Counted from the first letter of the stretch, positions 1 to 8,518 are shown. The stretch is DNA of 39,628 nucleotides from Pyrinomonadaceae bacterium (GCA_022843305.1 JALHNX010000028.1:1-39628); one strand, 5' to 3'. The notes: generated by a model not told the origin, from the sequence alone. Made by a program: numbers and translations.

Positions 1-193
1 CGGTCGGCGTTAACCGATGCCCGCGCCCGTGACGCGGCAGAAACGCGACGCGCTCGCCTTCCAAAGTCCCGATTATAAAAGCGTCCGAAGGCTTGCCGAA
101 AGGCGTGTCAACTTCAATCTCTTTTATATCCGTCAATTCCGGCATCTGATACAATCCAGAGCCGCCGATAATTCCTATTTTTACTTGTTCCAT
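1..193 (-). CDS. mtnP: S-methyl-5'-thioadenosine phosphorylase, 5' part only
   Basis: The minus strand from ATG at 193 encodes 64 residues that run off the window edge. The N-terminus reads [11 protein letters not shown], then [12 protein letters not shown] and [13 protein letters not shown], which are the phosphate- and purine-binding segments of MTA phosphorylase, a member of the purine nucleoside phosphorylase family. The enzyme splits methylthioadenosine into adenine and methylthioribose-1-phosphate in methionine salvage. The ATG lies only 3 nt after the stop of the preceding AT-rich gene and no Shine-Dalgarno sequence is visible, so translation may be coupled or the upstream gene may be a recent insertion. 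The C-terminal three quarters are outside the window. Confidence 0.93.
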   Translation of the reverse strand, partial: MEQVKIGIIGGSGLYQMPELTDIKEIEVDTPFGKPSDAFIIGTLEGERVAFLPRHGRGHRLTPT

Positions 194-196
194 TAT

Positions 197-1060
197 TTAT
201 TTTGATTTAATTGGTAAATTAACACTCATTCTAAAGTGTTCTTCTAAATTTATTAATTCGTCTCGATTTATATTAAGTATAAAACCATCTCCAGAAATAT
301 TTTCTTCTCTATTAATTCTAGAAAGACGAGATTTTTTTAAAATCGAAAGAATTAAAGACATGAAATAAATATTGTTAATACTATCCAAAGGGTTGAAATA
401 CTTGGTCGTCATTTTTACAGGATTGTGCTTATCTGTTTCAAGGTAGGTTACTGAATTTTCGGTTGACATTTCAATTTTCTTTTCAGGTTCATTGGGAGGA
501 AAAACCGCAAAATAATGAGGGCTGACTTTTATTCTTAAACCATGTTTATAAGCATTGTATTCTTTGGCATTAAGGTATCTTCTCCCCAATTTTTTTATCA
601 TCCAAATAATGTTATCAATGTTCTCCTTCCACTTTCCCTCAGTATCATTATCAATGCCGTAATTGGAGTAGATTGAAGCTAAAATAAATTCATCTGATGT
701 TTTCAATTTTCCATTCGTGATTTTGCTTATGTTGTCCTTTAAAAAATGTTCAATTTTTTCTTTAATTTCTTTTGTTTGGTAGGCAGTTAAATATATCCAA
801 TGGGGTTCACTTTGAAAAATTGCGAGCATCAAGGCAAAAAAAGACTCAAATAAATGAAACTCAGTAAAATAAACCTCTGCTCTTAAAGACTCATAAAATT
901 TTTCTTCCAATTTATCTGAATTACCCATTTTACCTAAAAAATCAGTAAAATCTTCGCTATTATGCGAAGCAAGATAGCATAATTGTGCTTTGTTGAATAA
1001 AAAATCTTCGTCGTACCCTTCATAAAATTGTTTGTTAAATTCACTGATATTTTTGAACAT
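197..1060 (-). CDS. Unknown AT-rich protein, 287 aa
   Basis: I do not recognise a characterised family. The protein is largely helical, with no signal peptide or membrane segment. Around residues 167-177 it has KEYNAYKHGLRI, a histidine-containing helix that recalls HEPN-like or other RNase-like helical proteins, but this is only a resemblance. Base composition is clearly more AT-rich than the flanking Uma2 and mtnP genes, which suggests recent acquisition. It starts 9 nt after the out-of-frame end of the broken hicB copy and ends 3 nt before mtnP, so it is probably transcribed with them. Confidence 0.7.
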   Translation of the reverse strand: MFKNISEFNKQFYEGYDEDFLFNKAQLCYLASHNSEDFTDFLGKMGNSDKLEEKFYESLRAEVYFTEFHLFESFFALMLAIFQSEPHWIYLTAYQTKEIKEKIEHFLKDNISKITNGKLKTSDEFILASIYSNYGIDNDTEGKWKENIDNIIWMIKKLGRRYLNAKEYNAYKHGLRIKVSPHYFAVFPPNEPEKKIEMSTENSVTYLETDKHNPVKMTTKYFNPLDSINNIYFMSLILSILKKSRLSRINREENISGDGFILNINRDELINLEEHFRMSVNLPIKSK

Positions 1061-1068
1061 ATTATAAT

Positions 1069-1279
1069 CTAAGCAGAAACTAATCTGCCTTTCGGCTCGG
1101 GAATTTTTCTACCCAAATCTCGCGGTTTCAAGCCACTCCTGAATGATGATTTCAGCGTTTGCCAATGCTTCCTGATAAGTCGTGCTGTCTGCCAGACAGC
1201 ACGCAGGTTCGGGAACTTCGGCGATAAAAGCTTGATCTTCTTCGCTCCGATAAATGATGATTTCGTATTTACTCTTCAC
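1069..1279 (-). pseudogene. HicB-type antitoxin with a C-terminal frameshift
   Basis: Reading from GTG at 1279, the product begins KYEIIIYRSEEDQAFIAEVPE and continues TYQEALANAEIIIQEWLETA, the standard single-domain HicB-family antitoxin fold. It then stops early at 1109-1111 (56 aa). The expected family tail, RDLGRKIPEPKGRL, is present in another frame and ends at 1069-1071, so the locus carries one extra base or lacks two near 1120. The usual GC-ADG segment in the middle reads ACCLADS and coincides with a perfect palindrome. The GTG overlaps the end of the Uma2 gene by 11 nt. No hicA partner is next to it. The 56-aa product could still fold, so loss of function is inferred. Confidence 0.75.
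1181..1203. repeat. Perfect 23-nt palindrome inside the hicB copy
   Basis: CGTGCTGTCTG at 1181-1191, one base, then its exact reverse complement at 1193-1203. It lies where HicB antitoxins usually have a conserved Gly-Cys/Ala-Asp-Gly stretch and may come from template switching in a hairpin. Confidence 0.85.
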
Positions 1280-1847
1280 TTCCTAAAATGTCGTCAACCG
1301 GAATCTTTAAATCTTCAAAAACCGTTGATTCGGCAACGTCGCCGCGATGAAGGACTCTGATGAGCCGGTAGCCGTTGGCACCCGGTTCGGTGTGAATTTC
1401 GACGCGGTTGTTTTCCAGATCAATGAGCCATGCTTCGGGAATTCCGTTTTCGGCGTAGCGCGGAAATTTGATGTCGCGGTCGTATTTGACGGTCGTGTCG
1501 GCGACTTCCATCGCCAGCAAAACGTCTTTCGCGGCGGCATTCTCGCGGCGGTAAAAATCGTCGCGCCGCCGGAGCAGGCACACGTCGGGCTGCGGTTCGC
1601 TGAAATCATCCAGAACAATCGGGCTTTGCGACCGTGCAATGTAACGCCGTGCCGAATTTTCAATTAACCACTCAACCAAATAATCAACGCTTGACGCGTG
1701 TTTCTTTCCGATAGGCGACATTTCGATAAATTCTCCTTCCCAAAGCTCAATGCGTTCTTCGGGCTTGAAAACTCCCTGTTCGATGAAATAATGATATTCG
1801 TCAACCGTGAATTTTCGATGCGGCAATGTGCTTGGTAATGCTGACAT
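1269..1847 (-). CDS. Uma2 family endonuclease-fold protein (DUF820)
   Basis: The protein has 192 aa. It has the Uma2/DUF820 layout: FTVDEYHYF near the N-terminus, ERIELWEGEFIEMSPIG at about 31-48, QPDVCLLRR in the middle, then LLAMEVADTTVKYDRDIK followed by YAENGIPEAWLIDL. The D and E-x(n) residues form the PD-(D/E)XK-type active site known for this superfamily; the biological role of Uma2 proteins is not established. ATG at 1847 follows a good ribosome site (AGAGGTGA). It is the first gene of a short minus-strand run with the hicB copy and the 287-aa protein, and its stop codon overlaps the hicB start. Confidence 0.9.
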   Translation of the reverse strand: MSALPSTLPHRKFTVDEYHYFIEQGVFKPEERIELWEGEFIEMSPIGKKHASSVDYLVEWLIENSARRYIARSQSPIVLDDFSEPQPDVCLLRRRDDFYRRENAAAKDVLLAMEVADTTVKYDRDIKFPRYAENGIPEAWLIDLENNRVEIHTEPGANGYRLIRVLHRGDVAESTVFEDLKIPVDDILGSEE

Positions 1848-1903
1848 AGTTTCACCTCTTAGAATTAACGTCGTTCAAATCAAAAAGTATAAAGCAAAAC
1901 AAA

Positions 1904-1936
1904 AAAAAATCAGAGCGGTTAAACTCTGATTTTTTT
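1904..1936 (-). terminator. Intrinsic terminator after the zincin gene
   Basis: A perfect 12-bp stem (AAAAAATCAGAG with its complement, 8-nt loop) with T runs on both strands, 25 nt beyond the stop of the 1962-2444 gene. It separates that gene from the Uma2 group. Confidence 0.85.
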
Positions 1937-1961
1937 GAAGCGCAGTTTTCGTTAAAAAGTT

Positions 1962-2444
1962 TTAAGCGATGTAGATCGGTGCGGTTTCGCGCGTTCCGAT
2001 GATGTTCGGGTCGTGGACTTTTGCCAGTCCGCAGGAAAGTAGCGTGCCTTCGGCGGCGTGGTCGGTTGTGCCGGCGCCGTTGACGTGCCCCATTTCGTGA
2101 ACCAGAGTTCCGACAACACTCCAGACTCCCCACATAAAAGCGTATTCGCAGATGGTTATTTCCTTTCCGCCGACGGAGTTGGTAAAACCATAAGTGGTTT
2201 TGCTCGGACAATAACTGATCCAAACCGTGTCGTCATTAAAAATGTCGTCGAATGAACGTCCGCCCGGAAGCGCTTTGAAGGCATCGTTGCAGGATTTGCT
2301 GCCTTTGATGTTGTTTTTGATAATTCCAATCGCCTTTTCCAAGCATTTTTTCTGTTTATCGAGTGCCGCGTCGTATTGCAGCCATTCGGCTGTGCCGTTT
2401 TTGACAGGTCCCGTATGTCCGGAACCTGCAGCATTTATTTTCAT
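1962..2444 (-). CDS. Small zincin-like metallopeptidase, 160 aa
   Basis: The only recognisable motif is HEMGHVNG at 116-123, an HExxH zinc site, followed by H129 in TTDHAAE, which could be the third ligand. This gives HExxHxxG-x5-H, a spacing that differs from the metzincin HExxHxxGxxH. There is no signal peptide although five cysteines are present, so secretion by a non-Sec route or action in the cytoplasm remain open. The start is fixed by AGAAGGAG 10 nt upstream of ATG 2444. The gene stands alone with its own terminator. A toxin-like or effector-like peptidase is one possibility, but nothing nearby proves it. Confidence 0.7.
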   Translation of the reverse strand: MKINAAGSGHTGPVKNGTAEWLQYDAALDKQKKCLEKAIGIIKNNIKGSKSCNDAFKALPGGRSFDDIFNDDTVWISYCPSKTTYGFTNSVGGKEITICEYAFMWGVWSVVGTLVHEMGHVNGAGTTDHAAEGTLLSCGLAKVHDPNIIGTRETAPIYIA

Positions 2445-2532
2445 ATCACACTAATCTCCTTCTAAGAATTTTAAGTATCAATTGAAAGATACAAAATAAA
2501 CGACGCTGGCAAAGATTTAATTTGCCCGAAAA

Positions 2533-3396
2533 TCAGATCGCGGCGGCTTGTATTTTCCCGTTTGTTTCCGATAAACGGCAGAGCGGAGTTGTAAAGTCGT
2601 GATAAAAAAGACAGATCCAATTTTCTCGCAGGGCGCGATAAATTAAACTTTTCTTGGCTTCGAGCGTTTCGGTCGGGAAAAGATCGTAGCCCATAATCCA
2701 CGCCAAAGGCAGATGCGCGGCGGTCGGAATCAGATCGGCAAAACCGTAAAGCGTTGCACCGCCGCGCCGCAGACAGACGGTTTGCATCGTTTCCGAATGC
2801 CCGCGAATTTTCTGCATCGTCAAGCCTTCGACAACCTCGTAATCGTCGGGTTTTAATTCGATCTGTCCCGATTCCAAAAGCGGTTGCCAGTTTTCCTTGA
2901 GATAGCTTGCGCGGTCGCGTTCGTGCGGGTTTTCGGCGTGTTCAAATTCGCTCTTTGAAACAAAATAACGCGCATTCGGAAATTGCGGGATTGGTTTTGA
3001 CGGCTTTAACCCGCCCGCTACCGCAGGCGGTTCTGACAAGATTGTATTCCCGCCTGCGTGGTCGAAATGCAGATGCGTGTTGACGACGATCGTGATGTCT
3101 TCGGGCTTATATCCGGTTTTTTCAAAAAGGGTTTGGGCGAAAGGTTTTTTGCGGAAGATGCCGTAAATTTTGGATTGTTTTTCCGTCCATTTTTCGCCGA
3201 TGCCGGTTTCGACGAGAATTTTTTCCGTCGGAGTTTCGACGAAAAGACAATTCATATTCATTTGAATACGGTTAAATTCGTCGGGCGGGCAGACTTTTTC
3301 CCAAAGCACGCGCGGCACAACGCCGAACATTGCGCCGCCGTCAAGCCGGAATTCCGTGTCAGGAATAATTTCGATGCGGTAATCGCCAAAAATCAT
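2533..3396 (-). CDS. Metallo-beta-lactamase-fold hydrolase with in-frame repeat insert
   Basis: The 287-aa protein contains THLHFDHAGGN at 107-117 (H108, H110, D112, H113), the zinc-binding signature of the MBL fold, plus later metal-ligand candidates in IRGHSETM and FYHD. This resembles the quorum-quenching lactonase/glyoxalase-II-like branch of MBL hydrolases; the substrate cannot be called. Immediately after the motif, residues 121-133 (SEPPAVAGGLKPS) interrupt what is normally a short loop leading to FPNARYFVSKSEFEHA. These residues are encoded by a GC-rich imperfect palindrome (3008-3032). The gene should still be functional because the insertion keeps frame and lies in a surface loop. 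Confidence 0.88.
   Translation of the reverse strand: MIFGDYRIEIIPDTEFRLDGGAMFGVVPRVLWEKVCPPDEFNRIQMNMNCLFVETPTEKILVETGIGEKWTEKQSKIYGIFRKKPFAQTLFEKTGYKPEDITIVVNTHLHFDHAGGNTILSEPPAVAGGLKPSKPIPQFPNARYFVSKSEFEHAENPHERDRASYLKENWQPLLESGQIELKPDDYEVVEGLTMQKIRGHSETMQTVCLRRGGATLYGFADLIPTAAHLPLAWIMGYDLFPTETLEAKKSLIYRALRENWICLFYHDFTTPLCRLSETNGKIQAAAI
3008..3032. repeat. REP-like GC-rich palindrome inside a coding region
   Basis: Imperfect inverted repeat (CCGCCCGC, TA, then CCGCAGGCGG) encoding PPAVAGG in frame on the minus strand. Its composition differs sharply from the surrounding gene. Confidence 0.7.
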
Positions 3397-3407
3397 AACG
3401 GAAAATT

Positions 3408-3457
3408 GAAAACGGAAAATGGAAAATAAATCAAAATATTTTCCATTTTCCGTTTTC
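3408..3457. repeat. Heptamer-type tandem and inverted repeat
   Basis: A perfect 21-bp stem (3408-3428 with 3437-3457) and an 8-nt loop. Each arm is a run of 7-nt units of the form GGAAAAT. It fills the gap between the parvulin gene and the downstream MBL gene and could act as a terminator or mRNA-stabilising hairpin. Confidence 0.9.
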
Positions 3458-3472
3458 TGTTTTCAATTAAAC

Positions 3473-4894
3473 CTATTTTTTAGGTTCGGGTTTTTTGGGT
3501 TCGGGTTTTTTCGGCGCAGGCTTTTTCGTTTCAGGAGCCTCGGGACCGTCAGGCATCTGTTGCGGCATTTGCGGCATTTGCTGCTGCATCTGCTTTTTCA
3601 TCATTTCCTGCATCTGTTCGTCCGAAACCGTCGGGATCACGAAATCTTCGGCAATCTGCACGTTGTTTTTCGCGATAATGTCGTCCATAACTTTCTTTTC
3701 CTTTTCCGTTTCGAGCTTTTGTTTGACATATTCCTTCGCGGGCATTTCGCGCGCCATCGGATTTTCGGGGTCTTTGACCATCGTCGAGAAAAGAATGTGG
3801 CGAACGTCGTAGGATTGTTTGACCTGTCCGGTCTGATCTTTGGCTTCGCCTTTTCGTTCGAGCTTGATGATGTGAAAACCGAACGGCGTTTCAACGAGTT
3901 CCTGCGTGAATTGTCCGGGCTGCAGCGCGAGCGCGGCTGATTCAAAAGATTTGTCAAAGCCGCCGCCTTCGGTTACTCCTTCATACAGACCGCCTTTTTC
4001 TTTGCTGCCCGGATCTTCTGAAAATTCTTTGGCGAGTGCGGCAAAATCTTCGCCGTTTTTCAGACGCCCGAGAACTTCATTTGCCTGCGTTCTTTTCGTT
4101 TCCGTCGTATTGAGTTCGGGATGCTCCGCCAGATATTTTTGGATGTCTTCCTCGGTTACTTCGGCTTTTTTCGCCAAAACTTCGCTCGAATACATACGCG
4201 ATAAAAACTGCGCTTGCTGTAATTTGCTTTGAAGCTCGACCTTTTTTGAAAATTCGGGCGGTAATTCGCCGGCTTTTACTTTGGCTTTAGCTTCCGTTTC
4301 GTAGATTTTGATCTTGGCAAATTCCTGACGCATCTGAGTTTTTTCTTCGTCCGAAGGCTCGGTGTTTTCCGGCACGGCTTTGTTTTTGCGCGCAAAGTTC
4401 AGCTGGACGTTAAGAAATTCTTCAAAGTCCTGTGCGTGACGTTTTTGCTCGGCACTAACCGCGTCGCCTTCGCCGTAAAACGCTTTGATCTGGTCTTCGG
4501 TGATAAATCCGAAAGGCGGCATCGGACCTTTATCTTTGTTGATTTCCTGATCGTAAGTCCGCGCCCAGATGACCGCGTCAATGATTTCCATCGCTTTTCG
4601 CGTATTGGCATCATAGATCGTCGGGTCTTTTTTCGCTTCGCTGGCGATTGCCAGAAGCTGTTTGATGCTGTCGAGCTGCTGCTTTTTCATTTCCGGGTCT
4701 TCTGCCAGACGTTTCAGCATCATCGGGTTCGCGTCTTTTAAGAGAAGCTCCATTTCTTCTTTCGTCATTTTATTGAACGAAACTTCGCTGCTACTGCCGA
4801 GTCCGCCGCCGTATTTTTGTTTCCAAAAGACCAGACCGCCGCCCATCAACATGATAATGACCAATAAAATTACTGATTTTCCTAAACTACTCAA
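3473..4894 (-). CDS. Membrane-anchored peptidylprolyl isomerase (parvulin/PpiC type)
   Basis: The 473-aa protein begins with an uncleaved signal-anchor (VILLVIIMLMGGGLVFW, about 8-24) followed by a Gly/Ser segment, so most of it should be periplasmic. A SurA-like helical region precedes the parvulin domain near 264-350, recognised by FAALAKEFSEDPGSKEKGGLY, ALQPGQFTQELVETPFGFHIIKLE. A second, weaker stretch (VRHILFSTM) follows. The C-terminus is Met/Gln/Pro-rich and ends in repeated KKPEPKKP units. Such proteins help fold outer-membrane or secreted proteins, which fits a genome with large TonB-type receptors. It is a single transcription unit flanked by a repeat hairpin. Confidence 0.9.
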   Translation of the reverse strand: MSSLGKSVILLVIIMLMGGGLVFWKQKYGGGLGSSSEVSFNKMTKEEMELLLKDANPMMLKRLAEDPEMKKQQLDSIKQLLAIASEAKKDPTIYDANTRKAMEIIDAVIWARTYDQEINKDKGPMPPFGFITEDQIKAFYGEGDAVSAEQKRHAQDFEEFLNVQLNFARKNKAVPENTEPSDEEKTQMRQEFAKIKIYETEAKAKVKAGELPPEFSKKVELQSKLQQAQFLSRMYSSEVLAKKAEVTEEDIQKYLAEHPELNTTETKRTQANEVLGRLKNGEDFAALAKEFSEDPGSKEKGGLYEGVTEGGGFDKSFESAALALQPGQFTQELVETPFGFHIIKLERKGEAKDQTGQVKQSYDVRHILFSTMVKDPENPMAREMPAKEYVKQKLETEKEKKVMDDIIAKNNVQIAEDFVIPTVSDEQMQEMMKKQMQQQMPQMPQQMPDGPEAPETKKPAPKKPEPKKPEPKK

Positions 4895-4997
4895 GATTTT
4901 AAATCCTCACTTTTTGTTGTATTCGATTCGATTGGTGAAAGATGAATTTTAACTGATATTTTCAATAATTCAATTCGGAATCCACTTTTTACCGATT

Positions 4998-5399
4998 TTA
5001 CTGTTTATTTTCCTGCACTAATTCCAATAAAACGCCGTTTGCCGCCGCCGGATGGACAAACGCGACCAGACAGCCTTCCGCGCCGATTCTTGGTTCTTCA
5101 TCAATTAAACGCGCGCCTGCCCGCTTTAGTTTCGCCAATGCGGCTTCAATATCTTCGACCTCGACCGCGATATGATGAATTCCGCCGCCGCGCTTTTCCA
5201 GAAACTTCGAGATCGGCGAATCTTCGCTCGTCGGCTCTAACAATTCAATTCTTGATTCGCCCAAAGGCAGCATCGCCACGCGCACTTTTTGGTCTTCAAC
5301 AACCTCTATATGAACATTTTCAAGCCCGAGCGCGTCTGCCCAAAATTTTAACGCTTCGTCAATTCCTTTTGTCGCAATGCCGAGATGATTGATTTTCAT
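4998..5399 (-). CDS. mce: Methylmalonyl-CoA epimerase
   Basis: The protein has 133 aa, the usual length. It belongs to the vicinal-oxygen-chelate fold: MKINHLGIAT with H5, GIHHIAVEVEDI in the middle and VLLELVQ with the C-terminal Glu are the metal ligand sites. It interconverts (R)- and (S)-methylmalonyl-CoA in propionate or succinyl-CoA metabolism. ATG 5399 directly abuts the TAA of the upstream nuclease-like gene. Its first 41 bases exist a second time at 6050-6090, so the 5' end was duplicated when the nuclease-like gene arrived. meaB, which serves methylmalonyl-CoA mutase, is 1.3 kb upstream on the same strand. Confidence 0.95.
   Translation of the reverse strand: MKINHLGIATKGIDEALKFWADALGLENVHIEVVEDQKVRVAMLPLGESRIELLEPTSEDSPISKFLEKRGGGIHHIAVEVEDIEAALAKLKRAGARLIDEEPRIGAEGCLVAFVHPAAANGVLLELVQENKQ
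5359..5399. repeat. 41-bp direct repeat, copy A (functional mce start)
   Basis: Identical over all 41 bases to 6050-6090. It covers the first 13 codons of mce and flanks the nuclease-like gene at 5400-6020. Confidence 0.97.
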
Positions 5400-6020
5400 T
5401 TAATGTTTTCGCTCCAAAATTCCGATTAGTATTTTCAAAAGCTCTTCAAGTTGCCGCGGAACTGTATAGATATTCAAATCCTGAAAAATCATTTTATTGT
5501 TGACATCCAGTTTGCCGAACTGCCAAGTATTTCCCGTCGAAACCGCGCCGTATAGAAAGTTTATTTCTTTGTCGTTAAGCCATTTTTCCAGCGCAATAAG
5601 TTCGACTGCAAGTTGTTTGAAACCGCGATATAAATCTTCATTTTTTGCTTCGACAACCAAAAAATCGGTCTTCGTATGCAATAAATAATCAAGCGAACCT
5701 CTTAGCTGACGGCTCACGTCGAGCGGAAATTCGATTCTGACCTTTGCTTCGGCGTGGCGTGCGACTTCCAATAAAATCGGCGCAATCAAAGTTTCGCGCC
5801 GTGCCATTTCGCTTTCCAACGCGACTCGTGAAAAAGCATCATTGAGGCGGGCGTTTAATTCCGGAATATTTTCAATCTCCCTAATAGACTGCGGTAAAGT
5901 CAATATTTCGGTATTAAACCCGTAGTTCCAAAACCCGACAATTTCCTCAAAATCGGCGTTCATTTTGAAGTAGTCAAAAAATGTGTAGGACGAGTTTTGT
6001 GATACGGCTGATTTATTCAT
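5400..6020 (-). CDS. PD-(D/E)XK nuclease-like protein, paralogue 2
   Basis: I choose ATG 6020 (206 aa, MNKSAVSQNSSYTFFDYFKM) because it aligns with the N-terminus of the paralogue at 6128-6739; upstream codons would run into duplicated mce sequence. The core reads LRGSLDYLL (Asp), then FLVVEAKNEDLYRGF with the E-x-K pair and QLAVELIALEKW, followed by YGAVSTGNTWQFGKL, the pattern of a Mg-dependent PD-(D/E)XK nuclease domain. No DNA-binding domain or methylase partner is visible. It stops at TAA directly before mce. It lies between two 41-bp direct repeats of mce sequence, which suggests that it came in as an insertion. Function is unknown. Confidence 0.75.
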   Translation of the reverse strand: MNKSAVSQNSSYTFFDYFKMNADFEEIVGFWNYGFNTEILTLPQSIREIENIPELNARLNDAFSRVALESEMARRETLIAPILLEVARHAEAKVRIEFPLDVSRQLRGSLDYLLHTKTDFLVVEAKNEDLYRGFKQLAVELIALEKWLNDKEINFLYGAVSTGNTWQFGKLDVNNKMIFQDLNIYTVPRQLEELLKILIGILERKH

Positions 6021-6030
6021 ATATCCGATT

Positions 6031-6090
6031 TTACCCCAAAAAATTATTTTCAATTCCTTTTGTCGCAATGCCGAGATGATTGATTTTCAT
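6031..6090 (-). pseudogene. Truncated copy of the mce 5' end
   Basis: ATG 6090 begins MKINHLGIATKGI, exactly as mce does, then leaves homology and stops at TAA 6031-6033 after 19 codons. It is a scar of a duplication; 41 of its 60 bases match mce perfectly. Confidence 0.9.
6050..6090. repeat. 41-bp direct repeat, copy B (mce scar)
   Basis: Exact second copy of 5359-5399. Complete identity, including third codon positions, points to a recent duplication. Confidence 0.97.
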
Positions 6091-6093
6091 AGA

Positions 6094-6138
6094 TTATTTC
6101 GAAATTTCTTCGATCGCCGAATATGGATTATTTTTCTA
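6094..6138 (-). pseudogene. Scar of the meaB 3' end
   Basis: In the minus frame this reads KNNPYSAIEEISK followed by TAA, matching the true MeaB C-terminus NNPYSAVEEILR. 22 of 23 bases in 6115-6137 match 6757-6779, but the rest has diverged at silent positions. The stop is followed by TCT and the ATG of the mce scar, so an original meaB-mce junction with a 3-nt gap appears to be preserved here. Confidence 0.85.
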
Positions 6139-6735
6139 AAATTCCGACTAAAATTCTTACGATTTCTTCGAGATTGCCGGGAATTGTAAACGAATCAATA
6201 CTTTGAGAAACCGTTTTGGATTCACGCTCCAATTTTCCGAAATGCCATTCGCGTCCGGTGGTTACAGCTCCGTAGATCGGCTTTTTCGATTCATCGTCAG
6301 ATTTATCAAGGGCGATCATTTCGACGGCTAATTGCGTAAATCCGCGCGTCAAATCGGCGTTTTTAGCTTCAACTACCAGCAGATTCCGCGCATCTCTCAA
6401 AAAATAGTCCAGCGAACCTCTCAGCTGATGATTATATTCAATCCAATACTCCGAATTTAATTTAGCTTTTGTCAGATGACGAACTTCAAAAATGATCGGA
6501 GCGATCAAAAATTCGCGGCGCGTTATTTCGCTCTCCAAACTGATATGTATCAAAACTTCTTCGATTCTTTCGTTCAGTTGCCGAATTGTCGGAAGATCGC
6601 CGTCAAACTTTGGTAAATCAAGCCGTTCATTTCTCTTTGAATAGCCGAAATAATTTAAAATTTCTTCGGTCGGAATCCGCATTTTGAAATAATCGGAAAA
6701 AGTGTAAGAGTTTTCAGGTAAAATCGCATTCTGTT

Positions 6736-6739
<4 letters not shown>
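6128..6739 (-). CDS. PD-(D/E)XK nuclease-like protein, paralogue 1
   Basis: This 203-aa protein is a diverged paralogue of the 5400-6020 product; both share SYTFxDYFKM at the start, LESE-x-RRE-LIAPI in the middle, LRGSLDYxL, LVVEAKNxDL-RGFxQLAVE-IAL and the end -LVGILE. Asp in GSLDY and the E-x-K of VEAK are the likely catalytic residues. Its ATG overlaps the TGA of meaB (ATGA), so the two are translationally coupled. Its last codons (LEK, TAA) share the sequence GAAAAATAATCC with a meaB-derived scar, which marks the recombination joint. Family function is unknown to me. Confidence 0.75.
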
Positions 6740-7671
<932 letters not shown>

Positions 7672-7862
7672 AAGTTTGTAATTTTCTCATTTTTCCCGAA
7701 AATTTTCCAAAAGCAGCAGCAGGTTTGGTTGGATTTGAAACAATCCGCGTGATTGATTTTGATGCGTCCGCATATTTTTCCGAACACGACATCTTTTACA
7801 GGACTGCAACTTTTAATGGCTAAGTTATTGAAAGACAAATAGTTTGCAAAATTTAAAATCTT

Positions 7863-7880
7863 TTGGCACAATGCTTGCCA
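7863..7880 (+). promoter_or_regulatory. Sigma-54-type promoter
   Basis: TTGGCACAATGCTTGCC matches the sigma-54 consensus TTGGCAC-N5-TTGC, with the invariant GG (7865-7866) and GC (7877-7878) exactly 10 nt apart. Transcription would start near 7889, about 18 nt before the ATG of the 7907 gene. An enhancer-binding activator would be needed; its site is not identified. Confidence 0.65.
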
Positions 7881-7906
7881 AAACAAAGGCGAGAGGTTTT
7901 GAAGTT

Positions 7907-8518
7907 ATGAAAAATATATACGATCTCATTAAAATCAATATCATAATTATCTTTTTGGCTCTTTTAACCGCGTCCGTGATTCAGGCGAACGGCAGCGTCA
8001 AGGTTGACCGATACAAAACGGCGATCGTTCAGAAACTGACTGAAAAACTGCGAGCTGATCTCGCCGACCAATCGGTCGAAGTAAAACTGAACGCCGTCAG
8101 CGACAACAAAATTTCAAAAAGCGAAGTAGATTTTAACGGCAAGGCTCTAGCCGTTGTCATCAACGACAAAACCGAACTGCCTTTCGAGTTTACGGCAAAA
8201 GTAAATCTTAACAATCAAAATATCGAAGATGTGAGCTATCACTTCATCGCGGCAGAGTCGGAATTTGCGCCGAGTATTGCGGAAGATAATTTGATGAAAG
8301 AACTGATGACGAAAATCAGCAAAGATTACGCGACGACGAATATCGTCATCTCGATTGACGGATTTGACACGGCGCGACTGACATCGAACGAAACAAAATA
8401 TGAAGGCATCGGCGAAGTAAGAATCGGCGATTTTGAATGGCGAAAAATCAAATTCAACGTTGTTCTCGATTCGCAGAACCAAACCGCGAGTAAGATTTTG
8501 TATGACGTTCAAAAATAA
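7907..8518 (+). CDS. Exported protein of unknown function, 203 aa
   Basis: ATG 7907 is preferred over upstream in-frame codons because GGCGAGAGG precedes it and it begins a good signal peptide (MKNIYDLIKINIIIIFLALLTASVIQA region, cleavage near ANG). The mature part is a beta-rich domain without cysteines: repeated strands such as VEVKLNAVSDNKI, LPFEFTAKVNLNNQ and IVISIDGFDTARL, ending SKILYDVQK. I recognise no family; it could be a periplasmic or surface protein. Its sigma-54-type promoter sets it apart from its neighbours. A bidirectional hairpin terminator follows 47 nt downstream. Confidence 0.75.
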   Translation: MKNIYDLIKINIIIIFLALLTASVIQANGSVKVDRYKTAIVQKLTEKLRADLADQSVEVKLNAVSDNKISKSEVDFNGKALAVVINDKTELPFEFTAKVNLNNQNIEDVSYHFIAAESEFAPSIAEDNLMKELMTKISKDYATTNIVISIDGFDTARLTSNETKYEGIGEVRIGDFEWRKIKFNVVLDSQNQTASKILYDVQK

